64,000 bases of DNA. Source: Paratrimastix pyriformis. Taxonomy: Eukaryota > Preaxostyla > Paratrimastigidae. The translations under genes and the position numbers were made by a program. A model generated the notes under the pieces. That model was given only the letters and a program-made list of their open reading frames with translations. It had not been told where the DNA came from and searched no databases. This document shows, in pieces, positions 1-10,829 of this stretch (positions are counted from its first letter, which is position 1; each line of letters begins with the position of its first letter). Where the stretch lies: NCBI GenBank assembly GCA_027972325.1, contig JAPMOS010000023.1, positions 320,001-384,000 on the forward strand, written 5' to 3'.

Positions 1-3000
1 CCCGTGCCCATGCCCATGCCCATGCCCATGCCTTTACCCGTCTCCCAGGGATCCGTCATTCGGACGCTCCTTGTTACCTGCCGGTGGCTGATGATGATGA
101 TCTTGGCTGCGTGGCTGCGGCACTGCAGGTTGGGGGCCGGGGGGCGGGCGGGCTCAACCTGGAGGGCGCCTTCGCCCGGCTGTACGTGAGCAAGCTGGCC
201 TACCAGGGCATTCACCATGTCAAGGCCCTCGAGGACATCCAGCGCGAGGTGGCGTCCGTCGGCAGCCCCTGCCCACGCCCTCGTCGCCACCAGGACCCCC
301 CCCCCCCCCCCCCCGCACCTGGGTTCTCTGTGATCACACAAACACGTCGCACACCCCACACCTGCTGTGGGCTGCAGGGCCGAGTGCACCTTCCACCCGC
401 GGATCAACCCAAAGTCGATGGCCCTCGAGGCCGCCACCAGGTCAGCCCCTGCCCCCCCCCCCCCCCCCCCCCCCCCCGCGGCCCATTTTCGACCACGCTC
501 TGGGCCTCTGTTCCTCGGACTCATATGTCTGGGGCGGTGCGATGCGATGTGGCAGCGGGCAGGCCGGGTCCGGCTACATCACGACGCCTGCCCCGGGGCG
601 GCCCCGCAAGACCCGCCACGAGCTGCTCTTCGAGAAGGCCCGCCTCAACAAGGAGCGGTCCGCCAGGCCCCGCCAATGCCACACAGCCACCGCCACCGCC
701 ACCGCCACCGCCACCGCCAATGCCGCACACCCACCGATGGGGGCGCGCATGTTGGGTGTGTGCAGGATCGAGCAGAAGCTTGCCCAGAAGCAGTCCGAGG
801 AGCTGCTTGGGTGCACCTTCCACCCGCAGATCCTGCGGCCCCCCCGCTGGGTCAGCCCGGGCGAGGCGGCCGGCGAGCGTCCCTCGACGGCCCCCGAGGC
901 GGACCCCGAGACCGAGCGGGAGGTGCACTTCCAGCGCCTCTACGCCCAGCGCACCCACCAGGTCACAGACGTCGCCGCCCAGGTCCGCTCCCCCCGCCCT
1001 TTGGCTGTGGCCGTGGCCGTGGCTGTGACCCCCTCCCCCTCCCCCCTTCTTGGGCACCGGCTGATGGGGGTCTTTGTTGGTGCTGGTGGTGGGCTGTGCG
1101 GGGCGGGGGCGGGGGCAGCTGACCACCCAGGAGCGCGAGGTGCAGGAGCATTGCACCTTCAGGCCCAACACGGCCCTCACCAAGACCGCGTCCGTGCCGC
1201 CGCGGCCTCTGCGCCCATGCCCTTGGCCCATGCCCCTGGCCATCCTGACCGTTGCCCCCTGGCCAGGCCCCTGGCCAGGCCCCACGGCACAGCCCATGTT
1301 TGCGCCCATGTGACCTGCGCGCGTACTCATCGTCACGGCCATCGGCCATCCGCACCTGCGCTTATCTCATCATCGGTTCCTCCCCGTGCCCCCGCCCCCT
1401 TCGCGGCGCCGCTCAGCCGGCCGCCCATCCCCCTGGTGACGGGGGCCCCCCAGCCGCGCGGCTTCGACAAGACCATCGAGCGCCTCCGCAAGGTCCGCCC
1501 CCCCCCCCCCCCCCCCCCCGGCCCTGAGCCCCGCCCTGGCGTGCACGCAGCCATATTATGTCCCTCATGATCCGGTTCCTGTACCGATACTGGTGGCGTG
1601 GCGGCGGCGGTCGGCGTGTGTGTGTCTGTGTCTGTGTCTGTGTCTGTGTCTGTGTCTGTGTCTGTGTCTGTGTCTGTGTCTGTGTCTGTGTCTGTGTCTG
1701 TGTCTGTGGGGGGGGCAGGCGACGAAGGCCCGTGAGCAGCGCCAGGAGGAGCAGGAGCGGAGCCCCTACACGGACGAGACCTACCGCAACCGGGCCCGCA
1801 CCGTGCAGCCCTTCCGCTTCCACACGGCCCAGCGCCAGGCCCGGGCCGTGCCGCTGCTCTACATGGACGTCAACCTGGGCGCCGGCAAGTCCGCCCCCCG
1901 TCCCCGCGCCGCCCCGCGCCCCATCGCCCGTGCCCGCGGCAGACCAGGCGCCTCCTCTTCTTCCCCCGCCCGGCTGACCGGCCCGCTTTCCTGTGCGTCA
2001 CCCTCTGGGCTGGGCGGTGGGGGGTACGCGCAGGACGGGCCGGATCGGCATCCACGCGGGGGACGACCCCCGGGTGCTGGCCCACAACTTCGCCACCACC
2101 TACAAGCTGGACGGGACCCTGACCGAGCGCCTCGAGCAGCTCATCCGGCAGCACATGCAGTCGCTGGCCCCCCAGGGCCTCCCCACCACCCCCGCCAGCG
2201 GGCCGGCCACCCCCGCCAGTGGGCCGATGTCCCCCCAGGGCTACGGCGGCGCCCCCCCGCCCGGCGGCATGCTGCCTGCCCCTCCCCCCATGGGCGGCGC
2301 CTACCAGGCCGGCTCGCCCGGCCCGGCCCCGACCATGCTCCCCATGCCGCCCATCTTCCAGAGCAGCCCCGGCCCGGCGGCGGCTGCCCCCGGCGGCGGG
2401 GCGACGACCAGCCCCATGCTGAGCCCGAGCCCGCAGATAGGCCTGCTGCTGGGCCAACTGCAGGACGTCGAGAGCAAGCAGGGCCAGGTGCAGGCCATCC
2501 TGGCACAGTTCGCCAGCCTGCCCGCGGGCCAGCTGCAGGCCCAGCAGCGCGGCCTGGAGGCCCAACTCCAGGAGCAGCTCGTCCAGCTGCAGCTGCAGCG
2601 CCAGTACCTCCTCATCCAGCTCCAGCAGCAGCCCGCGGCCCCCAGCTCCCTCAGCCCCATCATGATGGCCCCCCAGGGCCAGCAGGGGCAGGGCCAGGGA
2701 CAGGGCCAGGGACAGCGACAGCGACAGCGACAGGGACAGGGACAGCGACAGGGACAGCGACAGGGACCGCGCGCCTCTGGGCTGGTGGCGTCCCCCGGGC
2801 CTGCGAGCGGGGTCGTGCGCGGGGTGGACGAGTTCCTTCAGGCTGCCGAGCAGCAGCAGCAGCAGCAGCAGCAGCGGGGTGGGGGCGGGCCGGACGATGA
2901 GTTCGATGCGGAGCGGCGGCCGGAGGGCGCGGGCGAGGGCGTGGGGGATGGCGGCTCGTGGGACGAGGAGGGCGAGGAGGACGACGAAGACGGGCCCCAG

Positions 3001-3036
3001 GGCCAGCAGGCTCCCTCGCTCAGGGTCGAGCTGTGA
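1..3036 (+). CDS. CTF-x-P repeat protein, 3' part (gene runs in from the left edge)
   Basis: I do not recognise a named family. The 3' portion of a multi-exon gene ends at TGA 3034-3036. Spliced exons give three copies of a cysteine motif (ECTFHPRINPKS, GCTFHPQIL, HCTFRPNTA), then a basic/acidic stretch, then a globular-looking segment containing LLYMDVNLG, TGRIGIHAGDDP and FATTYKLDG, which resembles a protist-wide 'VNLG...RI.V..GD...LA..F...LD' domain known to me only from uncharacterised proteins. The last ~280 residues are Pro/Gly/Gln-rich with GQGQ and poly-Q runs and an acidic tail. Introns begin with GTCCGT or GTCCGC (for example near 254, 658, 981, 1492 and 1890) and end in CAG; reading frame is kept across each. 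One intron (about 1492-1716) holds poly-C and a TGTGTC hexanucleotide array. The first bases (a CCCATG hexamer array) are probably intron. Confidence 0.6.
1616..1709 (+). repeat. (TGTGTC)n hexanucleotide array inside an intron
   Basis: About fifteen uninterrupted TGTGTC units lie in one intron of the CTF-x-P gene, between its C-tract 5' end and a G-tract just before the CAG acceptor. Confidence 0.9.
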
Positions 3037-3597
3037 GGCCGCAGCCCGAATTCTCCACACACGCACGCCTCCACACGCCCGCTCCGTTCCTCGATTCCAC
3101 ACAAGGGATGCCTCCAGGGGAGGACATTAGCCCTCGGGACGGCTGCACACACACACACCCATCTTCTCCGGGGGTGGCTTCCACCCGTCCACAGGCGCCG
3201 CGCCTCGTCCCGGGCATGGGCCCCACCCAGCCAGCAGCCCACCTTCCTGATGCGTACCTCCAATCCCACTTTCGGTGCCCCAACCCTTCCCATCTACTTC
3301 TCCGGTGAGTCACACCGGTTTCGCATCCCCCAGGATGAGCCACAGCAGAGTTACGAAAAAAAGTTGCTTTCTTCTTTTTTCTTTCTCCACGAGCCAGTCT
3401 CGTTTGCGGATTGCGATGTACGGGCCATCTCAAAAGCACACATTAACGTTACGCTGGCACCAGCACGAAACGTTTGTTTGGTCACCAAGGTGGGAGGGCC
3501 ATGGGCGACCGGCTAGCGTTGCAAACGAAGAAGCAAATGAAAAACGCCACAAACAATGAAAAACGACGAGATAACGGGATAATGGGACAGGCTCAGA
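3037..3597. other. AT-richer intergenic stretch
   Basis: No supported gene. Base composition drops sharply from the preceding exon, with runs of A and T. Short open frames here have no recognisable domain. The stretch ends at the left terminus of an inverted-repeat element. Confidence 0.5.
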
Positions 3598-3981
3598 AGA
3601 GTAAAGTCACAACGGGGTTACAACGCCTATCTTCCGCAACGCGTTTTCCCGCCCCAACGCGTTGCACCGCGTTGCACCGCGTGACAACCCGTTTCAACAC
3701 CATCTCAACGCCATTCAACACCGTTGCATGCCGTTATACTGTTTGCAACCCCGTTGCACCCCGTTGCACCCGTTGTGACCCGTTGCCCCCGTTTACAGGC
3801 CATCGCAGTTGAAACAAGACGGGAAACTTCTTCTTTCTTTCAACTTGGTTGCGTGTGCCTCAACCCAACCATCAACCGCGAAATTCCAGGAATCTTCTTC
3901 CGATGCATCCTTCACTCATACGCGACTTCCCCCCACTCCACTTCCGAGACGAGGAACCCGAACTCGTCCATGTGAGGCTCG

Positions 3982-4162
3982 ATGAGAAAATGAACGTAAT
4001 AATGGTTTTGGACACGAAGACAGCCTCAGAAAGACGACATGGGTGGGCCCGTGGTAATGCATTAGAAAGGGCAGGCAATGAATCGTGTCGAAGCAGAAAA
4101 TGATCTATTAATGTAACTCGAAAACATGTGCCGCGGAGAGCCAGCCACCCTCAGAAGATCCC
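3982..4162 (+). repeat. dispersed repeat, copy 1 (inside the TIR element)
   Basis: About 180 bp that match the reverse complement of 9305-9480 almost throughout, with scattered substitutions and small indels. Shared landmarks include ATGAGAAAATGAACG at one end, GGTTTTGGACACGAAGACAG in the middle and CTCAGAAGATCCC at the other end. No protein-coding conservation is evident. Confidence 0.85.
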
Positions 4163-4195
4163 ATCGGAAAGAAAGGGCAGGGCAGGGCAGGTGGT

Positions 4196-4310
4196 TGCTT
4201 GCAACGGGGAAAACGCGTTGCAACGGGGAAAAGCGCGTTGCAACGGGGAAAAGCGCGTTGCAACGGGGAAAACGCGTTGCGCATGTTCAGATGTTGCAAC
4301 GGGGAAAAAC
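4196..4310 (+). repeat. minisatellite of TTGCAACGGGGAAAA-type units
   Basis: Four to five direct units of 18-20 bp built on GCGTTGCAACGGGGAAAA, in the right arm of the TIR element. The left arm (about 3650-3790) carries degenerate units of the complementary type (CCCCGTTGCACC), so the two arms could fold on each other. Confidence 0.8.
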
Positions 4311-4442
4311 GGTCCGAACGCGTGGCAGCGCGTTGTAAGGGGTTAAAATGGGGTTAAAATGGGGTAAAATGGGGTTGCGACGCGTCGCACCGGGTTGCAG
4401 CGCGTTTTTGTAGGCGTTATAACGGCGTTGTGACTTTACTCT

Positions 4443-4700
4443 AGAAAGCCACCCCATTTTCTGAGAGCACCATCAGAGAGAGAGAGATAGCGTGTTCAAC
4501 CTCAACGGCACGCAGACTAAGTTGAAATTCAAACTCGAATTATTACATTCAAGTCTGTCACTCTCCTGAGTCCTCGCATGCCACACGCGTCCACTAAGCG
4601 TGCGAATCGCAGATCCGCATTGACTCCCTCGAATTCTGTGGGAGCGCTCGGTGGAGATAGTCAATGGTCACTGACTTCCTGGTTCTTCGTCGTGCTCTTT
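4443..4700. other. intergenic / LINE 3' flank
   Basis: AT-richer sequence with a short GA run near 4478. The exact 3' end of the minus-strand LINE cannot be placed here; no poly-A tail or target-site duplication is obvious. Confidence 0.4.
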
Positions 4701-4844
4701 GCGGGTCTCGTTTGTTCTCGCCTCCGTCACTCCTGATCGACGGCAATAGGACTTCGTTGCTCCGATCGCTTCGACCGGGCAAGATGGAGCTGGTGATGGT
4801 GTCGTCGGGGTGGTGCGTCGTGTGCGCGATCCGTCCGCCGCTCT

Positions 4845-6557
4845 CTAGGCGGCGCGACCTGGGGGGGCGCGGCTCCCCGCTCTCGCCGGTCTGCCGTCGG
4901 TCTTCCGCCTGCCGCCGCTCATGGTTGCCGCGCACCTCATGCCGAACAGGGCGAGCATGCTCTCCACCAGCTGCGTCCCGATGCGCCGGCAGAGGCTTTG
5001 CACATCCAGCTTGGCCTTGCCCCTCGACTCCAGGCGCTTTTTCCTGGCCTCCGCATTCTCCGGCGGCCGTGGCTCTCTGCCCTTCCTCTGCGGCGCTCCC
5101 AGCGGGCTCAGTGACAGCTCGAGGAGCTCCTGGTACGTCAGGCGCGGCACAATGCCTGTGCTCCCGAAGAGGAGGATGCGGTACCGGCACGCTCGCCCGC
5201 TCCTGGCGATGGCCTCACAGAGGGGCCCGTACTTCGCGCTTTTGGCCTGGAACGCCTCCTCAAAGTTCGAGGTGACCTGGATCTCCAGGACCTCCATCCC
5301 GCCGTCCGGCCGTTCCAGGACGATGTCCGGGTGCTGGTCCCTGGCCTCCGGCACCGCGGCGAGGACCTCTTCCGGGAAGGCTGCCTGCTTGTTGGTTCTG
5401 GCCACCCCGTGGTATCCGAACTTGTGCGGGACCCTCTGGGCCAGGAATCTGAAGACCCGGTCCGTGATGGCGTCACTCCTCTTGACGTAGTAGTCTCCGA
5501 ACTTCCTGCCGCATCCTCCCAGCAGGTGGCTCTGCGTCTCGGGGGCCCTGCATCCAAAGGGGCACCAGCAGTCCCCTCCGCCGCCGAACCGGGCCGACAC
5601 GGCCTTCACGCCCGGGAAGGCGTGGAAAAACCCGAAGCAGATGTTCCGGAGCTGCTGGACCGGGCGCGTGATCTTGCCAGCCCAGCCCGACGAGAGCTTC
5701 CCCTCCAGGGGGTCCAGGGTGTGCCACCACCCCGTGGGCGCCTTCAGCCATTCCTCCGTGATGTCCTCCTCGTTCCACCATTCGGCGGTCCGCTTGGCCG
5801 CCGCCTCGCTCAGCAGCCTGTAGCAGAATGGCAGGTCCCCTGCGGGCGGCCCGCTCGCCCTCGGTCCCACCGGGGTCTCCGCCTCGACGGTGATCATCTG
5901 GAGCGCGACCTGCAGGCCCGTGGTGGGTGTCCGGTCCAAGAAGCCGAGCGGCATGGGCGGCTTCCCCCTCGCCGCCTCCGCCGCTGCTCTGGCCTGTCGA
6001 TCGACCCACTGGTTCGCCGGCAACCGGGGCGCCGGGAGCGCCACCTCGTCGAGGTGGGCCGGGCAGTAGCGCAGCACCAGCCGGGGATACTTCAGCAGCT
6101 CTCGCCTGATCTCGCCAACCACGTCCCGGTAGCGCTCCACGCGGGCCACGCCCGCAATGGCCCCCAGGGTGTACTGCGAATCGCTGAGGAGGATGTAGTT
6201 CGCCCGCCGGTCTGCCTGCTCCTCCTCCAGAAGTTTCAGGGCCATGCTCACCCCCATCAGTTCCGCCAGGCCGTTCGATCCGCAACCCGGGAGGCCCATC
6301 GCCGCGCCGAGGGTCGACCCCCGCCCGTCCCTCGGGGGTAGGCCGACTATCAGCGCCGCTGCACCGCCATCCTGCCTGGCCGCGCTGCGTACCATCGACC
6401 CGTCCGTCCAGACCAGCACCGCGTCGGCTGGTGCCTGTCCGAGGTACTCCATCAGGTCTGCCGCCTCGAGGGCCCGCTTGACCTCCGGAGTCATGCCGCT
6501 GGGCCTCTTGGGGGAGAACAGCTTATGAGCGTGGACCCGGCGGTATTCCAACAGCAT
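4845..6557 (-). pseudogene. LINE RNase H - zinc knuckle - restriction-like endonuclease frame
   Basis: A continuous 570-residue frame from the LINE. Residues roughly 45-200 are RNase H, about 325-350 the CCHC-like knuckle, and about 400-470 the endonuclease-like PD...E.Q core. The codons are GC-rich, like neighbouring gene ends. It begins out of frame with the thumb region upstream, so it is not translated as one protein with the RT in this copy. Confidence 0.8.
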
Positions 6558-6886
6558 CTTCTCCTCTCCTCCACGCTTGAAGGCGAAGCGTCGCTCGATG
6601 CCGGCGTGGCGTACCCACCCCCAGAGTCCGTCCGCTGCCGCCCGACGCTCCTCGTAGCAGGCCCAGGCCCTCTGGGAGATCTCTTGCCCCTCGTGGGCCA
6701 GGAGCCGGGCCGCAAAGGCGAGGCGATCTCTCGTAGGCCGCCTTCAGCCCCCGCAGGCCCAGCCCGCGCTTTCGGATGGGCTCGAAGAAGAAGCGATGCG
6801 GGATGCCCGGGAGCTCCTTGCCTCGCTCGTTCCGCAGCCAGGCCACGCACCTGTGTTCCAAGGCCTTCTCCATCTCCCCAGCCACT

Positions 6887-7702
6887 TCAGGGGAAGTCCG
6901 CGATGGGGAAGAGGTAGCTCAGCACCGGGACGGCCCAGCAGTTGGCGGTCTGGATCTTGGCCATGGGCGGCAGCTCCGACTCATCAATTGCAGCGAGCCG
7001 CTCCTCCAACGTGGCCCTTGCCCGTTCCCTGGCCGGCCCCCAGTCCAGCCGCAGGTTGATCACGAACCCCAGGTACTTGTACTCCCCTCCGGCCTCCATC
7101 AGGGGGATCGGCGCCCCAGTCCTGGTCTGTAGGCCCCATTGCTGCGGCTCTCCGGCGCTCATCCATGCCGCCATGCACTTGGCGGGGTTCAGCTCCAGCC
7201 CCACGATGGCGAAGTACTCCTCGGCCGTTCGCAGGAGCCGCTCTGCCTCCTCGGGGGTATTGGCCGTCAGGAGGAGGTCGTCCGCATAGGCCATGGCTGC
7301 CGTCCGCGACCCGTCTCCCCACTTGAAGCCTCCCGCCGCCCTCTCAAGGCGCTCGAGCAGGGGATTGAGCAGGCAGTTGAACAACATTGGCGACAGGGGG
7401 CACCCTTGCCTCAGGCCTCGCTCGAGGTGCACGTGCCCGTCGGGGTCCTCCCGCTCGCTCAGGCCCCTGAAGTACATCTCCGGGTTCCGGTACAGCTGGC
7501 CCACCGCCTCGCGGAACGCCCTGGGCACCCCGTAATGGTCCAGGATCCGATCGGCCAGCTCCCGGTCCACTCGTCCGTACGCATTGGCCAGGTCGATCCA
7601 CACCGCAGCCACTGATGTCTCCTTCCTCTTGGCCTTGCGCAGCATCTCGGTGAGCGTCCACATCAGAATGGATTGGTTGAAAACTTGAACAGTGACCGGC
7701 AA
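6887..7702 (-). pseudogene. LINE reverse transcriptase fragment
   Basis: About 270 residues covering RT motifs A to E: WIDLANAYGRVD (A), RGLRQGCPLSPMLFN (B), YADDLLLT (C), then EYKYLGFVI, the 'YLG' box typical of non-LTR RTs. Fingers and all N-terminal domains are absent, consistent with 5' truncation on insertion. Confidence 0.85.
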
Positions 7703-7776
7703 AATGCGACGAGATCTAAATACCCCATGGTCTAAAATTCCTGCGTGTCCGGGGGTCAGGGGGTTATTCGTTATCC

Positions 7777-7795
7777 TTCCTTTTTTTTTTTTTTC
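7777..7795 (+). repeat. poly-T run between the two LINEs
   Basis: A T run sits at the junction of the two head-to-head LINE fragments, between two copies of GTTATCCTTCC (about 7765 and 7838). It may be the tail of a third minus-strand retrocopy or a plain homopolymer. Confidence 0.5.
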
Positions 7796-7879
7796 AAACC
7801 CAGCCCAGCAACCGAAATTACCAGGCAGGTGCAGGCGTTATCCTTCCCCCCGGTTCGCGGGGTGGGCACAAGAACCAGA

Positions 7880-8600
7880 GGGTGTTCCATACCCTCTGCT
7901 CTGACGGAAGGACCTGGTCCGGAAGAAGGTGCGCGCACACGTGGAGGCCCAGTGGCGCGCCAAAATGGAAGACACCCGCTCGCGCCCGAGGCTGGCACTC
8001 CTGCGGCAGGTCAAGCAGGACTTTGCCCACAGCGAGGCCTACCTGGACGACAAGTGCCCTGCGGGGCGCCGCATCGCGGCCCAGCTGCGCGCAGGAATGT
8101 ACCTCGACGGTGAGTTCCTCCGCACCTGGAAGTCTAGACCTGCTGAGGTGAAGCGCGGTGGGGCCTGCATCTGCTGCAGCGACGCGGGGCCCCTCGAGGA
8201 CGCCCAGCACATCATCCAGCAGTGCCCGGCGTACGAGGGCCTGCGGAAGAATGCTTGGGACCGCATCCATGCCATCCTGGGGGCCCCCGACTGGGCCCGA
8301 CTGGAGGCCCTGGGCGGTGACAGGTGGCAGATCATGATCGGGAGGCCGGCAGCGGGATGGGGCCGCCTGACCAAGGAGGCCGTTAACAGGATCGCGGGGG
8401 ACTTCCTGGCCCAGGTCCACGCGCTTCGCCTCCAGCTGCTCCGAGAGAGGGGGGCCGAGCCGCCGCGGGTGGCCGGAGAGCGCGCGCCCCGGCGTCAGGC
8501 AACTTCATGGCCGAGCCGAAGACGGCTGCCTGCTGTGCCCATCCAGCAGACTAGCGGCCACCACAACGAGGCCTCCACTACATAACAATGGACTGAACCC
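7880..8600 (+). mobile_element. second, different LINE: 3'-terminal fragment
   Basis: A plus-strand frame of about 220 residues (7929-8585) with CICCSDAGPLEDAQHIIQQC, a CCHC-type knuckle of the kind found after the RT/RNase H of many LINEs, preceded by a basic helical region. The sequence is unlike the C-terminus of the minus-strand element next door, so this is a separate family. RT and upstream domains are missing. It lies head-to-head with the other fragment, about 150 bp apart. Confidence 0.65.
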
Positions 8601-9304
8601 CTCTCCCTTGCGGGTGGACGACGGCGGCCTCAGGCTTGCCGGGTGGGCTCGTCCACGAAACCTGCAGGGAGGGGGGAGAGGTCTTAGGTCGTCGCTCTTT
8701 CCAGTCCCCTTCTCCTCTTGTCCCGCTCCTGTGACGCCTAGGGTGAGGCATACGCCGACCTTGCGGGATGACGTTGGCCGGGACTTTGGCTCAGTTGGAC
8801 CCCCGGCCGTGTGCGTGCAACGTTCGAAATGGTGTCCCCTTTTGGGAAGGACACCTCCAGGGGCCCAAACGGGCCACCCAAACAAACCGGGACATACCCC
8901 AGATGCCCCATCTGGTGCAGCGAGCCTGGACTCGCGGTGGGTGTGGGTGAAAGTGAATGCCCATCTCCGTCAGATGGGGTTTTCCCGGACCTTTTCCAAA
9001 AAAGCCCTCTGGAGTGATGTGCACTCTGGTGGGGGAACTTCATCCCCGATGAGAAAATGGGGCCCCTCCCAACCAGGCCGTGGGAAAATGGGCGCCAAAG
9101 CACCACAGAAACGCGCCCCAAAAAAATAGCCGCTCTCACCACTGTGCGCTTTTGGCTCTTCCCGGAAGAGAGTTCGGCGGCACTTCCGCCTTTCCGAGGG
9201 TCTTTGCGGGTGTCTTATCAGCGTTAGTGGCTTCTGTTGTGTATCTTTCTATCTTGGCGCGTTTTTCCGGCCGCCGTTCAAGCTTTTCGACCAATCTAAT
9301 CTTT
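8601..9304. other. non-coding, probable LINE 3' flank
   Basis: No gene supported. A small perfect hairpin (GGTGTCC...GGACACC, about 8832-8856) and several G/C-rich inverted words are present. Open frames are short and overlap each other on both strands without recognisable domains. Confidence 0.4.
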
Positions 9305-9480
9305 GGGATCTTCTGAGGGTGGTTGGCTCTCCGCGGCGCATGTTTCCGAGTTGCAGTCATAGATCATCTTATTTTATGCTTCGACACGGTTCATTGCCTG
9401 CCCTTTCTAATGCATTGCCACGGGGCCACTTTCTGAGCCTGTCTTCGTGTCCAAAACCATTTTTGCGTTCATTTTCTCAT
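9305..9480 (-). repeat. dispersed repeat, copy 2 (inverted)
   Basis: Matches 3982-4162 in reverse complement. This copy shows no TIR-element ends around it, so the repeat exists independently of that element. Confidence 0.85.
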
Positions 9481-10825
9481 CCTCTGTGGTGTTTTCCATT
9501 CGCTTTTTGTTTCACAACCCGCTGGGCCAAACCAAAACGACGCGAAAGAGAGCTTCTTGATCCGTGAGGTTGAAGCGGCGCCTCATTTTTTGAATTGTCA
9601 GGGTTTGAGTGCGCTTTTGGTGAGTCGGGGTTTTTTTTCGAGCAGGTTTTCCCCACTGATCCCATTTTTCTTATGTGAGGACTTCCATCTCACAAGTTGA
9701 CGCTCCGCAACGGGAGCATCTCATGATGGCGCCCACTTTCCCAGAGTTGGGCAGGAAGATGAAACCCCAAAGCACTGCGGGCTGAATCCTGGCATGGGGC
9801 TATCGATCACTCCAGAGCCCTCTTTTGGAGATCACCTTCCGGTTTCGGGCATCGCCATCACCGGCATGCCGATTGCACAACACCCCCACCCACGTTGGTC
9901 ACCGCCCCACCTGGTTTTGGCCCCCAGGTGCCCCGCACCGATAGCTTGCCACTCAGCACCACACTGGGGCACCCCGGGGGACTGGTCGAAAATGGGCGAA
10001 TTCCTGTACCCATTTCGACGGTTGGATCACTCCGGAGATGCCTGGAGTGAGGGATGGTTGGATGGGTGGGTGGGGGGTGGGATAAAACCTTTTGAGATTC
10101 TCCTCTTGTAATTTTCAGTTAGCCTCCCACGAGGCTGCACTAACACGAGAAAGAAAAAAGAAAGATCGTGGCAAAGTCAGCAACTTGCTCGGGGGTGGTG
10201 GAGGCAGATTCCCGCCCATATTTTTTTCCATCATGCTCGAAGGTGCGAAAATCCATCTTCAAGAAAGGTCCGGTCACCTCTTTGTCCGAGATCCCTGAGT
10301 TGTTTGCCAGAGGGGATGTGCGTGATTTTCCCCTCAAGATTGCTCGTTGTTCCGAAGATCCCTTGCCGCCATCAACATCTGTCGCGAGACAGGCTGCGCC
10401 CACGTTCGTCCCCCCTGCTCCGCCAGTCAAAAGTGCACAGCCTTCCCCGCCTTCCGCCCCTTCTATGTCGACTCCGGGTTCGGCATCCTTCGCCCCTTCC
10501 TGTTGTCCCGTCGCGTTCGGCTCTATTGTGAGTTCGATCTGTGCCGCGTTGCCATTGGCCCCGAAAAAGCGGGATGAAAGCTGGCCGAGCCACACTAAGT
10601 TACAGCTATCACTTCGGAACTACTTCGCACAAAACGCTGCAACTTGCGGCCTTTCAGTGGGGCCTGGTGCTGGGTTGTGGGCCGGCCTGGGTGACATGGT
10701 CTGCCCTTTTGTGACGCCCGCCCGCCAATCGGAATGTTTTTTCTATAGCCAACAGACGCGAGCGACGTCTGGGCTCATCCCTCTTTTCGGGTGTCACCCG
10801 CGTCCCTTTCGGATGCGCAACTCCT
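9481..10825. other. AT-richer region; possible upstream exons of the kinase-like gene
   Basis: A long plus-strand frame (about 10168-10923) has no clear domain and no ATG at its beginning. Some of it may be 5' exons of the gene that follows, since GTCTGC and GTCTGG words and TATAG/GAAG acceptors occur near 10700-10835, but I could not join them convincingly. Confidence 0.35.
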
Positions 10826-10829
10826 TTTT

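Larger units (their letters stand above)
3598..4442. mobile_element. 845-bp terminal-inverted-repeat (MITE-like) DNA element
   Basis: The left end reads AGAGTAAAGTCACAACG and continues for 32 bases; the reverse complement of the right end (4411-4442) matches 29 of those 32. Both ends are flanked by AGA (3595-3597 and 4443-4445), compatible with a 3-bp target-site duplication. Inside each arm are oppositely oriented degenerate minisatellites based on CGTTGCA/TGCAACG. The central part contains a dispersed repeat shared with 9305-9480. No transposase is visible, so this is a non-autonomous element. The superfamily is not clear from these ends. Confidence 0.65.
4700..7740 (-). mobile_element. 5'-truncated LINE with reverse transcriptase, RNase H and restriction-like endonuclease
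   Basis: Read on the minus strand, the domains in order are: RT palm and thumb (7702-6887, with YADDLLLT as the catalytic box and WIDLANAYGRVD as motif A), an RNase H domain (about 6430-5950; WTDGS, an LAELMG glutamate, LLSDSQ and WVDRQAR carry the acidic residues), a C-x4-C...H-x4-C knuckle (CPFGC...HLLGGC), and a PD-(D/E)XK-like endonuclease segment (HPDIVLERPDGGMEVLEI). RNase H followed by a C-terminal restriction-like endonuclease is rare; Dualen/RandI-type LINEs of green algae are the closest I know of. Everything upstream of RT motif A is missing. The body carries at least two frame breaks, one just after 6887 and one near 6740, so it is a dead copy. Confidence 0.85.

Noticed and set aside
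542-1570. Single long plus-strand ORF as a gene
   Set aside because: It runs through introns. Protein motifs are continuous only after splicing at GTCCGC...CAG borders.
7777-7795. Poly-A tail of the left LINE
   Set aside because: The run lies at the truncated 5' side of the minus-strand LINE, not at its 3' end.
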